Shown here: positions 20,382 to 29,685 of the stretch, in pieces
Position numbering within the stretch: position 1 is the stretch's first letter
How the letters are laid out: each line of letters opens with the position of its first letter
From: Treponema sp.
GTDB taxonomy: Bacteria; Spirochaetota; Spirochaetia; Treponematales; Treponemataceae
Assembly: GCA_024693045.1 (NCBI GenBank)
Contig: JAILLQ010000004.1
Span: forward strand, 1-64,000
Direction: 5' to 3'
DNA: 64,000 bases
Notes under the pieces: model-generated
The model's input: only the letters and a program-made list of their open reading frames with translations
Databases searched by the model: none
What the model was told of the DNA's origin: nothing
Program-made: the position numbers and the translations under genes

Positions 20382-20756
20382 ATGATTGATATTCAGGACT
20401 ACATAGATAATTTTAGGGATCTCATAGATGAACACAGAAAAATAGCGATTATTTCCTGTGCCGCTCTCCTATTACTTTTAATTATTGTAGCCTGCATCGC
20501 AATAGGTCTTGAATCCAAGGCTAATTACATAAAAAAACACAAAATCGAAGAGAAAAAACTTGTTCTAGACCAGTCTCTTATGATTCCTGAAGGTCCAATT
20601 GTTCCTTCAGGCTACATTACGAATCGAAAAACAGAAGAAAAATGGCCAGAAGAAGAAGTTGAAAAGTGGTTTACTCTTCCAGATTCAGAGGAAGTTGAAA
20701 AATTAGGAAAAGCCAACGACCGTATAATAAATGAAATTATCGGAGCTGCCCCATGA
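20382..20756 (+). CDS. Single-TM hypothetical protein
   Basis: TM segment IAIISCAALLLLLIIVACIAIGL; 4-nt overlap with next ORF. Confidence 0.7.
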   Translation: MIDIQDYIDNFRDLIDEHRKIAIISCAALLLLLIIVACIAIGLESKANYIKKHKIEEKKLVLDQSLMIPEGPIVPSGYITNRKTEEKWPEEEVEKWFTLPDSEEVEKLGKANDRIINEIIGAAP

Positions 20757-22327
20757 AACGTAAATATTTAAGATTTATATTACTCTTGCCCCTATTTGTA
20801 TTTTTCTCATGTGCATCTGTACCAAAAACAGAAAGTCCTTCCCTTCCACAGGAAAGTTCAGTTGCAAGTGACAATGATTCTGAAATTAACGAAAACCCTA
20901 CTTCAGAGGAAAATACCGAACCACAGGGTGAAAATGTCGATATTCAGAACGAAAGCACTTCTCCAGAAAACGAAGAAACTTCGCTAAATTCACCAGAAGA
21001 CACAGACGAAGAAGCTATAAGCAATCTTATAGAAGAAATTGTGATTCCAGACCAGCTCGAAGAGCTACCAGAAATAGAAAGCCCAAAAGACGAACCTGAA
21101 ATTACAGAAAATATCGAAATTGAACCAGAAGTACAGGAAGCTGAAAATTTCGAAAATGAAAAAATTATATTAACTACAGAAAGTACTGAAGAAGAAACAG
21201 AAGCAGAAGAAAAAGCTGATATCTCAGAAGTTGAACAGAAAGAAGAAATAACAGAAACAATGGAAAAAACAGACGAGATTGAAAAAGAAACTTCAATCGA
21301 TGAAACTGTTTCTGAAGAAAATATGCAAAACCAGGAAGAATTGGAAGAAGCAGAAGAAATCATTCCAGAAAAAAATGAAATTACACCTTCCCGTTCGATT
21401 ACTATAGGTAAAAATCAGACAATTGACATATACTACCCGGGAAAAGGCTGGATATATCAGGGTTGTATAGACGAAGAAGGTAATATCGATTCTAGAAATA
21501 AGTATTTTGTTTTTGGCGGAAGAAAATTAGGCGGACAGGACCAGTGCTTTATGCTTCGCTCAAGAGTTCCCGGAAAATATCTTTTGCATTTCTACAAAAA
21601 TGACATTCTTACAGGTTCTTACATAGATGATTACCTTGAAGTTATAGTTGAAAACAGAATTTCAGATTCGGCTGAACACATTACTGTTCCCAAATACGAG
21701 GAAATTGTTCCACCAAAAGTTACTATTACACATGAAAAAGTAAAGGAAGAAAGAAAAAAACAAAAAGAAGCACTTAAAACAGAACAAATCGAAAGTAATA
21801 ATACTCAGCCAACAGAAGAAAATGAAAAAAAATCTTCTAAAAGTGCAAGTGTTACAAATCTGAAAAGTGAAAGTCAGGAAAAAGTTTCTACAACTATACA
21901 AACCAGCGAGTCTTCCCCTGAAGAAAGTGCAACTGTTGAAAGCAAGGAAAATCAGCCTTCTTCTGCAAAAAAAGAAAGCAAAACTGAAATTGCTAAAAAA
22001 AGCTCAGAAGAAACTTATACAGAAGAAAAACTTGAAAGTCTAAACGAAGAAAAATTACTGGAATTAGCTCAAAAGTTTTATGACCAAAAGGACTTTCAAA
22101 ATGCTCTGAAAACTATAAATAAGTTTTTTGACAAGGCATCAAATAATTTGGATAAGGGGCTTTACCTTCAGGGGCAGATACTTGAAGAAAAGTCACCTGT
22201 TCAGAATATAAAAGATGCCGTAGAATCCTACGAATTACTTGTAAAAAAATATCCAGCAAGTAAATTATGGGACAAGGCAAACAAACGCAGCATTTATTTG
22301 CGACGTTTTTACATAAATATCCGATAA
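20753..22327 (+). CDS. Glu/Ser-rich putative lipoprotein with C-terminal TPR-like region
   Basis: Signal/lipobox LLPLFVFFSCAS; long acidic low-complexity region; C-term LAQKFYDQKDFQNALKTINKFFD..GLYLQGQILEE. Confidence 0.75.
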   Translation: MKRKYLRFILLLPLFVFFSCASVPKTESPSLPQESSVASDNDSEINENPTSEENTEPQGENVDIQNESTSPENEETSLNSPEDTDEEAISNLIEEIVIPDQLEELPEIESPKDEPEITENIEIEPEVQEAENFENEKIILTTESTEEETEAEEKADISEVEQKEEITETMEKTDEIEKETSIDETVSEENMQNQEELEEAEEIIPEKNEITPSRSITIGKNQTIDIYYPGKGWIYQGCIDEEGNIDSRNKYFVFGGRKLGGQDQCFMLRSRVPGKYLLHFYKNDILTGSYIDDYLEVIVENRISDSAEHITVPKYEEIVPPKVTITHEKVKEERKKQKEALKTEQIESNNTQPTEENEKKSSKSASVTNLKSESQEKVSTTIQTSESSPEESATVESKENQPSSAKKESKTEIAKKSSEETYTEEKLESLNEEKLLELAQKFYDQKDFQNALKTINKFFDKASNNLDKGLYLQGQILEEKSPVQNIKDAVESYELLVKKYPASKLWDKANKRSIYLRRFYINIR

Positions 22328-22343
22328 TTAAAATGGAGGCCTT

Positions 22344-22970
22344 ATGAAAAAGGTAATAAAAAGTTCATGTGTACTCTTATTAAGTGCACTTCTATTAAAT
22401 TCCTGCTACATCCAGAAGGAAACTGAACAGGAAAAAACAATCAGCGTAACAGGAACTGCTACACAGGAAACTTTGTGCGACACAGCAACTATTGAATTCA
22501 ATGTAGTTACTACTGGATGGAGCGCAAAACAAATTGCAAAAGACAACGACACACTTTCAACACGACTTATAGAAAGCGTAAAAAAAATCGGCATTAATGA
22601 AAATGATATTTCACTTTCAGATTGCACTATCTCAATGCCATCTTCTCAGTATGAAGCTCGTAAGACAGTAAAAGTTATTTCAAGAAATGTAAAACTTCTT
22701 CCTGATATCGTAGACTGCAAAATCCCCGGAAGCCAGGTTCGTCTTGGTAAAATAAGTTTTTCAGTAAGCGACACAGCAAAAGTTTTTAGAGAAGCAAGAA
22801 CATTGGCAATCAAGAATGCTCATGAAACAGCATCCCTCCTTTCAGGAGCCAGCGGTTGTAAAATCGGCAGCCCGGTATTTATTTCAGATGGAGAAGTAAC
22901 AAGCGAAAGCACTTCAGATGGAAAAATCAATACCACTGTAAAAGTATTCATTACTTATAATTTGCAATAA
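22344..22970 (+). CDS. SIMPL-domain (DUF541) putative lipoprotein
   Basis: Lipobox LLLNSCYIQ; ISVTGTATQETLCDTATIEFNVVTTGWSAKQI resembles SIMPL family. Confidence 0.8.
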   Translation: MKKVIKSSCVLLLSALLLNSCYIQKETEQEKTISVTGTATQETLCDTATIEFNVVTTGWSAKQIAKDNDTLSTRLIESVKKIGINENDISLSDCTISMPSSQYEARKTVKVISRNVKLLPDIVDCKIPGSQVRLGKISFSVSDTAKVFREARTLAIKNAHETASLLSGASGCKIGSPVFISDGEVTSESTSDGKINTTVKVFITYNLQ

Positions 22971-22998
22971 AATCAATCTTAAGCTAAGAGGAAGAAAA

Positions 22999-24288
22999 AT
23001 GCTTGATTATAAATTTATAAAAGACAATCTTGAAACAGTTAAAAAGACCATTATTGACCGTAACATGGATCCAACAAAAGCTGATGCCGACAAAGTTGTA
23101 GAACTCTATGACAAACGCACTGCTCTTGTAACAAAACAGCAGGATCTTCAGCAGAAAAGAAACGAAAATGCAAAGGCTATGAAACAGAAGCTCGACAATG
23201 AAAAAAGAGCTGAACTTATTGAAGCCGGTAAAAAAATCAAAGAAGAACTTGCAAACCTTGATAAGGAAGTAGCAGAAACAGAAGTAGCTCTTGATGAAGC
23301 TGCCCGGGCTATTCCAAATATGCTTCATCCAGAGGCACCTATTGGTAAACTTGATACAGAAAACCTTGAAGTAAAAAAAGTTGGTACTCCAAGAAAGTTT
23401 GATTTTGAAGCTAAGGATCATGTACAGATTGCAGAAGCTCTTGACCTTTTAGATTTTGATCGTGGTACTAAAGTTTCTGGACCAAAGTTCTATTACCTTA
23501 AAAATGAAGCAGTTTTCCTTGAACAGGCTCTCATCCAGTATGCCTTGAACACACTTCGAAAACACGGATTTGAGCTCTTCATCACTCCTGATGTTGCCAG
23601 AGAAGAAGTACTTAAAGGAATTGGTTTTAACCCACGCGGAAACGAATCAAATGTCTATTCGATTGAAGAAGAAGGAACATGTCTTGTAGCAACTGCAGAA
23701 ATCACACTTGGTGGTTACCATTCAGGAGAAATCCTCGACAAAGCAAAACTTCCTTTGATGTACGGAGGACTTTCTCATTGTTTCCGTCGAGAAGCAGGTG
23801 CAGCTGGACAATTCTCTAAGGGTCTTTATAGAGTTCACCAGTTCGACAAAGTAGAAATGTTTGTATATTGTACTCCAGAACAGTCTGATCAATTGCACCA
23901 CAAACTTCGTGAAATTGAAGAAGAAATTTTCAGTGGATTAGGACTGCCTTTCCATGTTGTAGACACATGTTCAGGAGATCTTGGTGCCCCAGCTTACCGC
24001 AAATGGGACCTTGAAGCATGGATGCCAGGAAGAAACGGCGGGGAATATGGTGAAGTTACATCAACTTCTAACTGTACAGATTACCAGGCACGCCGCTTGA
24101 ACATCAAATACAAAGATGACGACGGAAAAAACAAGTATGTTCATACTCTAAACGGAACAGCAATTGCCGTAGGAAGAGCCATGCTTGCAATTCTCGAAAA
24201 CTACCAGAATGAAGATGGGTCTGTAACAATTCCAGAAGTTCTTGTTCCATTCTGTGGTTTTGACAAAATTCTTCCAAAAAATAAATAA
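22999..24288 (+). CDS. serS: Seryl-tRNA synthetase
   Basis: MLDYKFIKDNLETVKKTIIDRN; class II motifs FRREAGAAG, RVHQFDKVEMF. Confidence 0.97.
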   Translation: MLDYKFIKDNLETVKKTIIDRNMDPTKADADKVVELYDKRTALVTKQQDLQQKRNENAKAMKQKLDNEKRAELIEAGKKIKEELANLDKEVAETEVALDEAARAIPNMLHPEAPIGKLDTENLEVKKVGTPRKFDFEAKDHVQIAEALDLLDFDRGTKVSGPKFYYLKNEAVFLEQALIQYALNTLRKHGFELFITPDVAREEVLKGIGFNPRGNESNVYSIEEEGTCLVATAEITLGGYHSGEILDKAKLPLMYGGLSHCFRREAGAAGQFSKGLYRVHQFDKVEMFVYCTPEQSDQLHHKLREIEEEIFSGLGLPFHVVDTCSGDLGAPAYRKWDLEAWMPGRNGGEYGEVTSTSNCTDYQARRLNIKYKDDDGKNKYVHTLNGTAIAVGRAMLAILENYQNEDGSVTIPEVLVPFCGFDKILPKNK

Positions 24289-24335
24289 GCTGCAAATCAT
24301 TTAAAAGACAAAGAAAATATTTGTATGCTATAATG

Positions 24336-24373
24336 ACTCCAGAAAGTAAAATAATATTTTCTGGAGTTTTTTT
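24336..24373 (+). promoter_or_regulatory. Hairpin abutting AI-2E-type gene start (terminator-like and sequestering the SD)
   Basis: ACTCCAGAAA-GTAAAATAATA-TTTCTGGAGT followed by T7 then ATG; preceded by TGCTATAAT. Confidence 0.65.
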
Positions 24374-25438
24374 ATGGATTCGAAAGATTATTCAAAACAA
24401 ATCTTCTATCTGCTTACTTTTTTTTCAATTATTGTAATTGGAGTTTTGCTTAATATAACTGCAAGTTTTGCAATACCAGTAACTGTTTCAATTTTGATTT
24501 CTTGTGTTTTCTACCCTATAGTAAAAAAAATCACAGAAAAAACAAAGCTCCCCTGGATAATTGGCTCTCTAGTTTTTGCCTTAGTTTTTCTGATTGCAAT
24601 GTTACTCATAATCACTATTGTTGGAACTAGTTTCACAACAATTCTTGGTCAATATTCAAAATATGAAAACAGATTCCTTTCCATTTATAAAATATTTGCA
24701 GAAACCTTTAATATTTCCTTTGACACAGAAAAAACTCTTTTAGCAAACCTTTGGGATCAGTTTAAGGTAAGAGAATTTGTACAAAGAACAGCCATTTCCT
24801 TTTCTGGAGATATTATTTCCTCTTCAAAAAATATCGGCATTGTACTTTTGTTTTCTACTTTTCTTCTTATAGAGATGAAAAGCGGTCATGAAAGAATCGC
24901 TTCTCTTTTCGAAGGTAAATTTTCAGAAAGAATTCAGAAAATTCTTCATAAAGTGATTCTAGAAATTGTAAACTATATTTCAATCAAGTTTTTCATTTCA
25001 CTTGCCACAGGTATACTAGTTATGATACTTCTTCTGCCTCTCAAATTAGATTTTGCTATAATGTGGGCCTTTCTAGCTTTTATAATGAATTTTATACCAA
25101 CTTTTGGTTCTATTATTTCAGTCGGTCTTACAAGTCTTTTTGCACTACTACAGTTTTACCCAACGCCTTTCCCTATTGTTCTTACTTTTCTTGGTATGAC
25201 TTTGATAAATCTGGTGCTAGGTAATATTGTAGAGCCAAAAATAGAAGGAGAAAATCTGGGTCTTTCGCCTTTTGTTATTCTGGTAAGCCTTACTTTTTGG
25301 GGCTGGATGTGGGGTTTTATAGGCTTAATTCTAGCCGTACCAATGATGGTAATCGTAAAGATTATCTGCGAAAATGTTTCTTACCTTAATGGAATTGCTA
25401 TTCTTATTGGAAACAGTCCAAAAGAATCTAAAGAATAA
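24374..25438 (+). CDS. AI-2E (YdiK/PerM) family transporter
   Basis: Multiple TM segments; FIMNFIPTFGSIISVGLTSLFALLQF and NLVLGNIVEPKIEGENLGLSPFVILVSLTFWGWMWGFIGLILAVPMM typical of the family. Confidence 0.93.
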   Translation: MDSKDYSKQIFYLLTFFSIIVIGVLLNITASFAIPVTVSILISCVFYPIVKKITEKTKLPWIIGSLVFALVFLIAMLLIITIVGTSFTTILGQYSKYENRFLSIYKIFAETFNISFDTEKTLLANLWDQFKVREFVQRTAISFSGDIISSSKNIGIVLLFSTFLLIEMKSGHERIASLFEGKFSERIQKILHKVILEIVNYISIKFFISLATGILVMILLLPLKLDFAIMWAFLAFIMNFIPTFGSIISVGLTSLFALLQFYPTPFPIVLTFLGMTLINLVLGNIVEPKIEGENLGLSPFVILVSLTFWGWMWGFIGLILAVPMMVIVKIICENVSYLNGIAILIGNSPKESKE

Positions 25439-25447
25439 GATAAAAGC

Positions 25448-26386
25448 CTAGATAAATAACTTACTGCTAGTTTTTTCATAAAGAAAACGCAAATCTTCTT
25501 CTTTTAGGCTGGTAAAATTACAATCAGCAGCCAAAAGATTTCCATTTTCGGATTGGTAGATATTATTTACCAAACAGGTAACGAAAACACTTCTCACAAT
25601 GGAAGGGGTCTCTTTTATGGCAAAAGACATTGAAAGAGGATATTCTTCGCCTTCTTGAATTCGAATAGCGTCATTCTTTTCAAAGCCTAATAAAATTCTC
25701 TCGTGATTTACAAAAAGGATATCAAACGGTCTTACCCTTCCCTGAATAGAAAGGATTTTTTCATCTTTGTTTTCGACAAAGTATTTTGCTGCATTAATTA
25801 ACTGAATCCCGTCACCAGATTTTCCATTTTTCCTAGCGTGAGAAACCATTTCTTCAAGATATTTTTTTGCTTCTGCCTGTTTTTCAAGCTCGATTGACGA
25901 CCATGCAGGTCTTGAAAATAGTTCAACATTTTCATAAGGGCGGCAGAAAAATGAAATTTCTTTTTCGATAATGGAATAATAAAGCAAGGCTGAAAAATCG
26001 TACTTATTATCGATTTCAAGATCTGGTATACGGCAAATGAACTTTGGTATAACAATAGCAGGACCCGACGACACAAATTTTAAGTCTGTGATAAAATAAA
26101 GGCCAACTCTATTAAAATAAAATTCAACTTTAACAGCTTTTTCTTTGTATTCTTCAACTTCTTCCGGGGGATTTTTTAATAAAATGATACCTTCCTTTAA
26201 AACAGACAAATCTTCAGCTTTTATAAAAAATACTTTTGAAGAAAGATTCTTTATTTCATCTGCATCAGATTTTTCTTCTTCCACGGGAGTTATAGTTACA
26301 GGAACATTACCATCAACCAGATATTTTAAAACCAGTTCTCTTTCAATTTCCGATAAAACATTTGTATCCATTATTTTCTCTCCCAT
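25448..26386 (-). CDS. Hypothetical protein, possibly PilZ-like C-terminus
   Basis: C-term ..VTCLVNNIYQSENGNLLAADCNFTSLKEEDLRFLYEKTSSKL resembles PilZ-family ends; no clear RxxxR motif. Confidence 0.55.
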   Translation of the reverse strand: MGEKIMDTNVLSEIERELVLKYLVDGNVPVTITPVEEEKSDADEIKNLSSKVFFIKAEDLSVLKEGIILLKNPPEEVEEYKEKAVKVEFYFNRVGLYFITDLKFVSSGPAIVIPKFICRIPDLEIDNKYDFSALLYYSIIEKEISFFCRPYENVELFSRPAWSSIELEKQAEAKKYLEEMVSHARKNGKSGDGIQLINAAKYFVENKDEKILSIQGRVRPFDILFVNHERILLGFEKNDAIRIQEGEEYPLSMSFAIKETPSIVRSVFVTCLVNNIYQSENGNLLAADCNFTSLKEEDLRFLYEKTSSKLFI

Positions 26387-27024
26387 CTGCTAATTTGAAT
26401 AGCATCAATTTTATAAGGTGTAATCGAAGTAAAATACAAAATAATATCAATGTGACCCTTTAAGGCATATAATCTAACAGGTAGCTGAACCTGGTCTTCC
26501 AGAAAGTAAGGTTCACCGTACAATTTTGATTGAAATAAAGTTATATCATCTTGAACAATTGGGAAAGTTTCAGAAAAATTTTCTTCCCAAAGATGTTCTA
26601 TGTCATATTTAAAAAGGGTCAGACTAAAAATTGAATTGTCCTGAACCTTTAATGACGATAACTGCCATTTGGCAAGAGATTCAAAAGTAGAATCTAAAAA
26701 AGTTTTCATTTCCTTTGAAATTGAAGAAGTATCCAAACTTCCAAAACCTTCAAGATATGGATAAAGAGATTTTTTTCCGGTAAGAGCTGAAGTCATAACA
26801 AGAGGCTCAAGTTTTATGCTGTCTGCAACAACTTGATTTTTTTTTGTATCAAGCAGAAGTCTTACACTTTCCAACTCGCGGGTCCATAAAAGTTCGTTTT
26901 CCCTGTGCTCAGCTAAAGCCCTGATTGTAATCTCTTCTGAAATAACTTTATCACTCCCCTGTCCACCGGAGCAACTAATGAGTAAAAGTGACAAAATAAT
27001 TAAAAAGGGAAATAATAACCTCAT
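26371..27024 (-). CDS. Putative lipoprotein, function unknown
   Basis: Signal/lipobox LIILSLLLISCSGG; overlaps downstream ORF by 16 nt. Confidence 0.7.
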   Translation of the reverse strand: MRLLFPFLIILSLLLISCSGGQGSDKVISEEITIRALAEHRENELLWTRELESVRLLLDTKKNQVVADSIKLEPLVMTSALTGKKSLYPYLEGFGSLDTSSISKEMKTFLDSTFESLAKWQLSSLKVQDNSIFSLTLFKYDIEHLWEENFSETFPIVQDDITLFQSKLYGEPYFLEDQVQLPVRLYALKGHIDIILYFTSITPYKIDAIQISRWERK

Positions 27025-27139
27025 CACTATAATTTTATCATTTTTCTTAAAAAAAGCCTATAGAAATCAAAAGCTATAAAAATCTCAATTTTCCAGAAAA
27101 ATTTTTCATAATTCTCTAAAATTGTATTATAATCATAGT

Positions 27140-28255
27140 ATGTCGAATTTATTAGATTATTTAGACTGGCGCGGTGATATTTCATTTAAAAAATCGTCTG
27201 CAAATAAAATAGATTATTTAATGCTGGCTCAAATTTCATATGTTAATTTTGACGGACTGCTTAAAACTTTAGATTTTTCAAAAAAAGTAAGTCTCAAAGA
27301 ATTAAAAGAAATGTTCCTAAAAAGCACGGATATCGATAAAAGACGAGACACAGGGGCCTTGATTAATCCTCTTACAATAGACTTATTTGAAAAGGCCGCT
27401 GAATCAGAAAGATTTTCCCAGGTAGAAATTACCGGATATCAGTCAATAGTAAACCAAAACACAGAAGAACAGTTTGCCGCAATGACCTTTATTCTTCCAG
27501 ATGGAGATAATTTTATTGCTTTCAGAGGTACCGACGACAACATAGTAGCTTGGAAGGAAGATTTCAACCTAGCCTTTATGGATGAAATTCCAGCACAAAA
27601 AGATTCTGTTGACTATATTCTAAAAGCTTATGAGCAGCTTACAGGAAACTTTACTATCGGGGGACACTCTAAGGGAGGCAACCTTAGCATTTATTCAGTT
27701 TTAAAAACCTACAAAAAAATAAAAAAACGATTTAAAGATGTATATAACTTTGATGGGCCAGGATTTTCTGATGAAAGACTTTCAAGTAAAGAATTTAAAG
27801 AAATAATTCCTCACATAAAGTCCTATTATCCACAGTTTTCAATCGTTGGAATGCTATTTTCTAATGCAGGAGAATACGAAGTTATAAAAAGTTCGGAAAC
27901 CCTTGTAATGCAGCATGATCCTTTCAGCTGGCATATTTTAGGAAAGAATTTTATAACGCTAGAAAACTTCGATTTGGGAAGTAAATTCTTTCACACAACG
28001 TTCAACACATGGCTTTCTGAAATGGACAACGAAAGAAGGGCTCTTTTTATTGAAACCCTCTTCGACATAATCAATGTTACAGATGCAAAAACTAATTCAG
28101 AAATAGAAAAGAACATCGCACAAAATTCTGTAAAAATTCTTACTGCTCTTTCAAAATTGGATCCTGACTTAAGAAAGAAAATGACAGAAATTGTTGCAAA
28201 TCTTTTTAAATCTGCACAAAAAACGATACCAAATTTCTTTGGTTTAAAACAATAA
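27140..28255 (+). CDS. Mbeg1-like (DUF2974) alpha/beta-hydrolase
   Basis: FIAFRGTDDNIVAWKEDFNLAF and FTIGGHSKGGNLSIYS (GxSxG-like nucleophile elbow). Confidence 0.85.
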   Translation: MSNLLDYLDWRGDISFKKSSANKIDYLMLAQISYVNFDGLLKTLDFSKKVSLKELKEMFLKSTDIDKRRDTGALINPLTIDLFEKAAESERFSQVEITGYQSIVNQNTEEQFAAMTFILPDGDNFIAFRGTDDNIVAWKEDFNLAFMDEIPAQKDSVDYILKAYEQLTGNFTIGGHSKGGNLSIYSVLKTYKKIKKRFKDVYNFDGPGFSDERLSSKEFKEIIPHIKSYYPQFSIVGMLFSNAGEYEVIKSSETLVMQHDPFSWHILGKNFITLENFDLGSKFFHTTFNTWLSEMDNERRALFIETLFDIINVTDAKTNSEIEKNIAQNSVKILTALSKLDPDLRKKMTEIVANLFKSAQKTIPNFFGLKQ

Positions 28256-28292
28256 TTAGACTTTAAAAAATAGCAGGAGTATAATAGAAATC

Positions 28293-28637
28293 ATGGAAAA
28301 TACAACAATTGTTACAGACAGTCCTGTAGGGCGTCATCTTGATAAAATTGCTGGAGCAAAACCAGCCTCTTACTTAATGTTCAATAAAAAAAGAATTGAT
28401 TTGGTTGCAAAAATTACAATCGGCCGTGAATACGATAACGATGTTGTTGTAGATAACAAGCTTGCGAGCCGACATCACGCTGTAATCCAAAAAATCAAAG
28501 ATGCTTTTTTTATTCGGGATGAAAACAGCACTAATGGTACATTTGTAAATGACCGCCGCATTCCAGAAGGAAAATACATAAAACTCAACAAGGGTGACAA
28601 AATTACAATCGGCACAATGCAGCTGGTAATGTCATAG
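28293..28637 (+). CDS. FHA-domain protein
   Basis: TIGREYDNDVVVDNKLASRHHAVIQKIKDAFFIRDENSTNGTFVNDRRI. Confidence 0.95.
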   Translation: MENTTIVTDSPVGRHLDKIAGAKPASYLMFNKKRIDLVAKITIGREYDNDVVVDNKLASRHHAVIQKIKDAFFIRDENSTNGTFVNDRRIPEGKYIKLNKGDKITIGTMQLVMS

Positions 28638-28645
28638 GCGATTAT

Positions 28646-29668
28646 TTGATAGAATTAATACAAAAAACACTAACCGCACTTTTTCATGCGGAAGTTTTAC
28701 CGTCTCACGATTATCTCTTTGAACTTGCAGATAAAGTTTCAACTCTTCTTGAAAACGAAAGAGCTTCTTACCGTCCACTAGACCAAAATGGACAGCCGGG
28801 AGCCTTTTTAGATTTTACCAAGACAGAAGAGTCTTTACCCCTGATAATTGTTCCTGACCTTCACGCAAGAGCTTACTTTCTAGAAAATATACTAAATTAT
28901 CGCTTACCGGAAAAGTTTTTTTCAAATACTCCTACAATTTTAGAAGCACTCTCAAAAAAAGAAATCAGAATTATTTGTGTAGGAGACCTTCTTCATTCAG
29001 AAATGAGAGGTCGGGACAGGTGGCTTTTAGCTTTGGAAGACTTTTTAGAAGAAAATTACACAGGGCAAGCTATGACTGAAGAGATGCAGGAAGGACTTAC
29101 TCTTCTTTCTGCCATAATGGAATTAAAATGTACTTTTCCAGAAGGTTTTCACGTGCTAAAGGGGAATCACGAAAATATAATGAATGAAAGAGGCGAAGGT
29201 AATTTTCCTTTTAGAAAATTTGCAGATGAAGGAGAAATGGTTTTTAGATTCATGCAGGAATATTACGGAGATGATGTTTTAATGGTTCTTTCTGCATTTG
29301 AAAAAGCCCTGCCCCTGCTTGCTGCCTTTCCAGACTGCCTCATCAGCCATGCAGAACCGGCGACAAATTATTCAAAAGAAAGAATCATAAACGGAATGCA
29401 TGATTCAGAATTGATAAAAGGATTAACCTGGACTCCTAACGATGAAGCAGAGCAAAACAGCTGTTCTTTAATGATAGAGGAGTTTACAGGAAATAAAGAT
29501 GCTCTTTATTTTGGCGGACACCGGCCTATCAGGGGAACCTGTACTTATCGACAGGGGGGAAAATACATACAGATTCATAATCCTGAAAGGGAATTTATAA
29601 CACTTCTTCTTCCTGGTAGAATTTTTGACCCAGATACAGATATAATAGACGTAGAAAATAAAAGCTGA
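28646..29668 (+). CDS. PPP-like metallophosphoesterase (TTG start)
   Basis: PDLHAR, GDLLHSEMRGRDRW, GNHEN, SHAEP, GGHRP resemble metallophosphatase motifs. Confidence 0.8.
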   Translation: MIELIQKTLTALFHAEVLPSHDYLFELADKVSTLLENERASYRPLDQNGQPGAFLDFTKTEESLPLIIVPDLHARAYFLENILNYRLPEKFFSNTPTILEALSKKEIRIICVGDLLHSEMRGRDRWLLALEDFLEENYTGQAMTEEMQEGLTLLSAIMELKCTFPEGFHVLKGNHENIMNERGEGNFPFRKFADEGEMVFRFMQEYYGDDVLMVLSAFEKALPLLAAFPDCLISHAEPATNYSKERIINGMHDSELIKGLTWTPNDEAEQNSCSLMIEEFTGNKDALYFGGHRPIRGTCTYRQGGKYIQIHNPEREFITLLLPGRIFDPDTDIIDVENKS

Positions 29669-29685
29669 TTTTAGAGGGATAAAAC

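Noticed and set aside
20944-21363. 139-aa minus-strand Ser-rich ORF
   Set aside because: Complement of the Glu-rich lipoprotein low-complexity region
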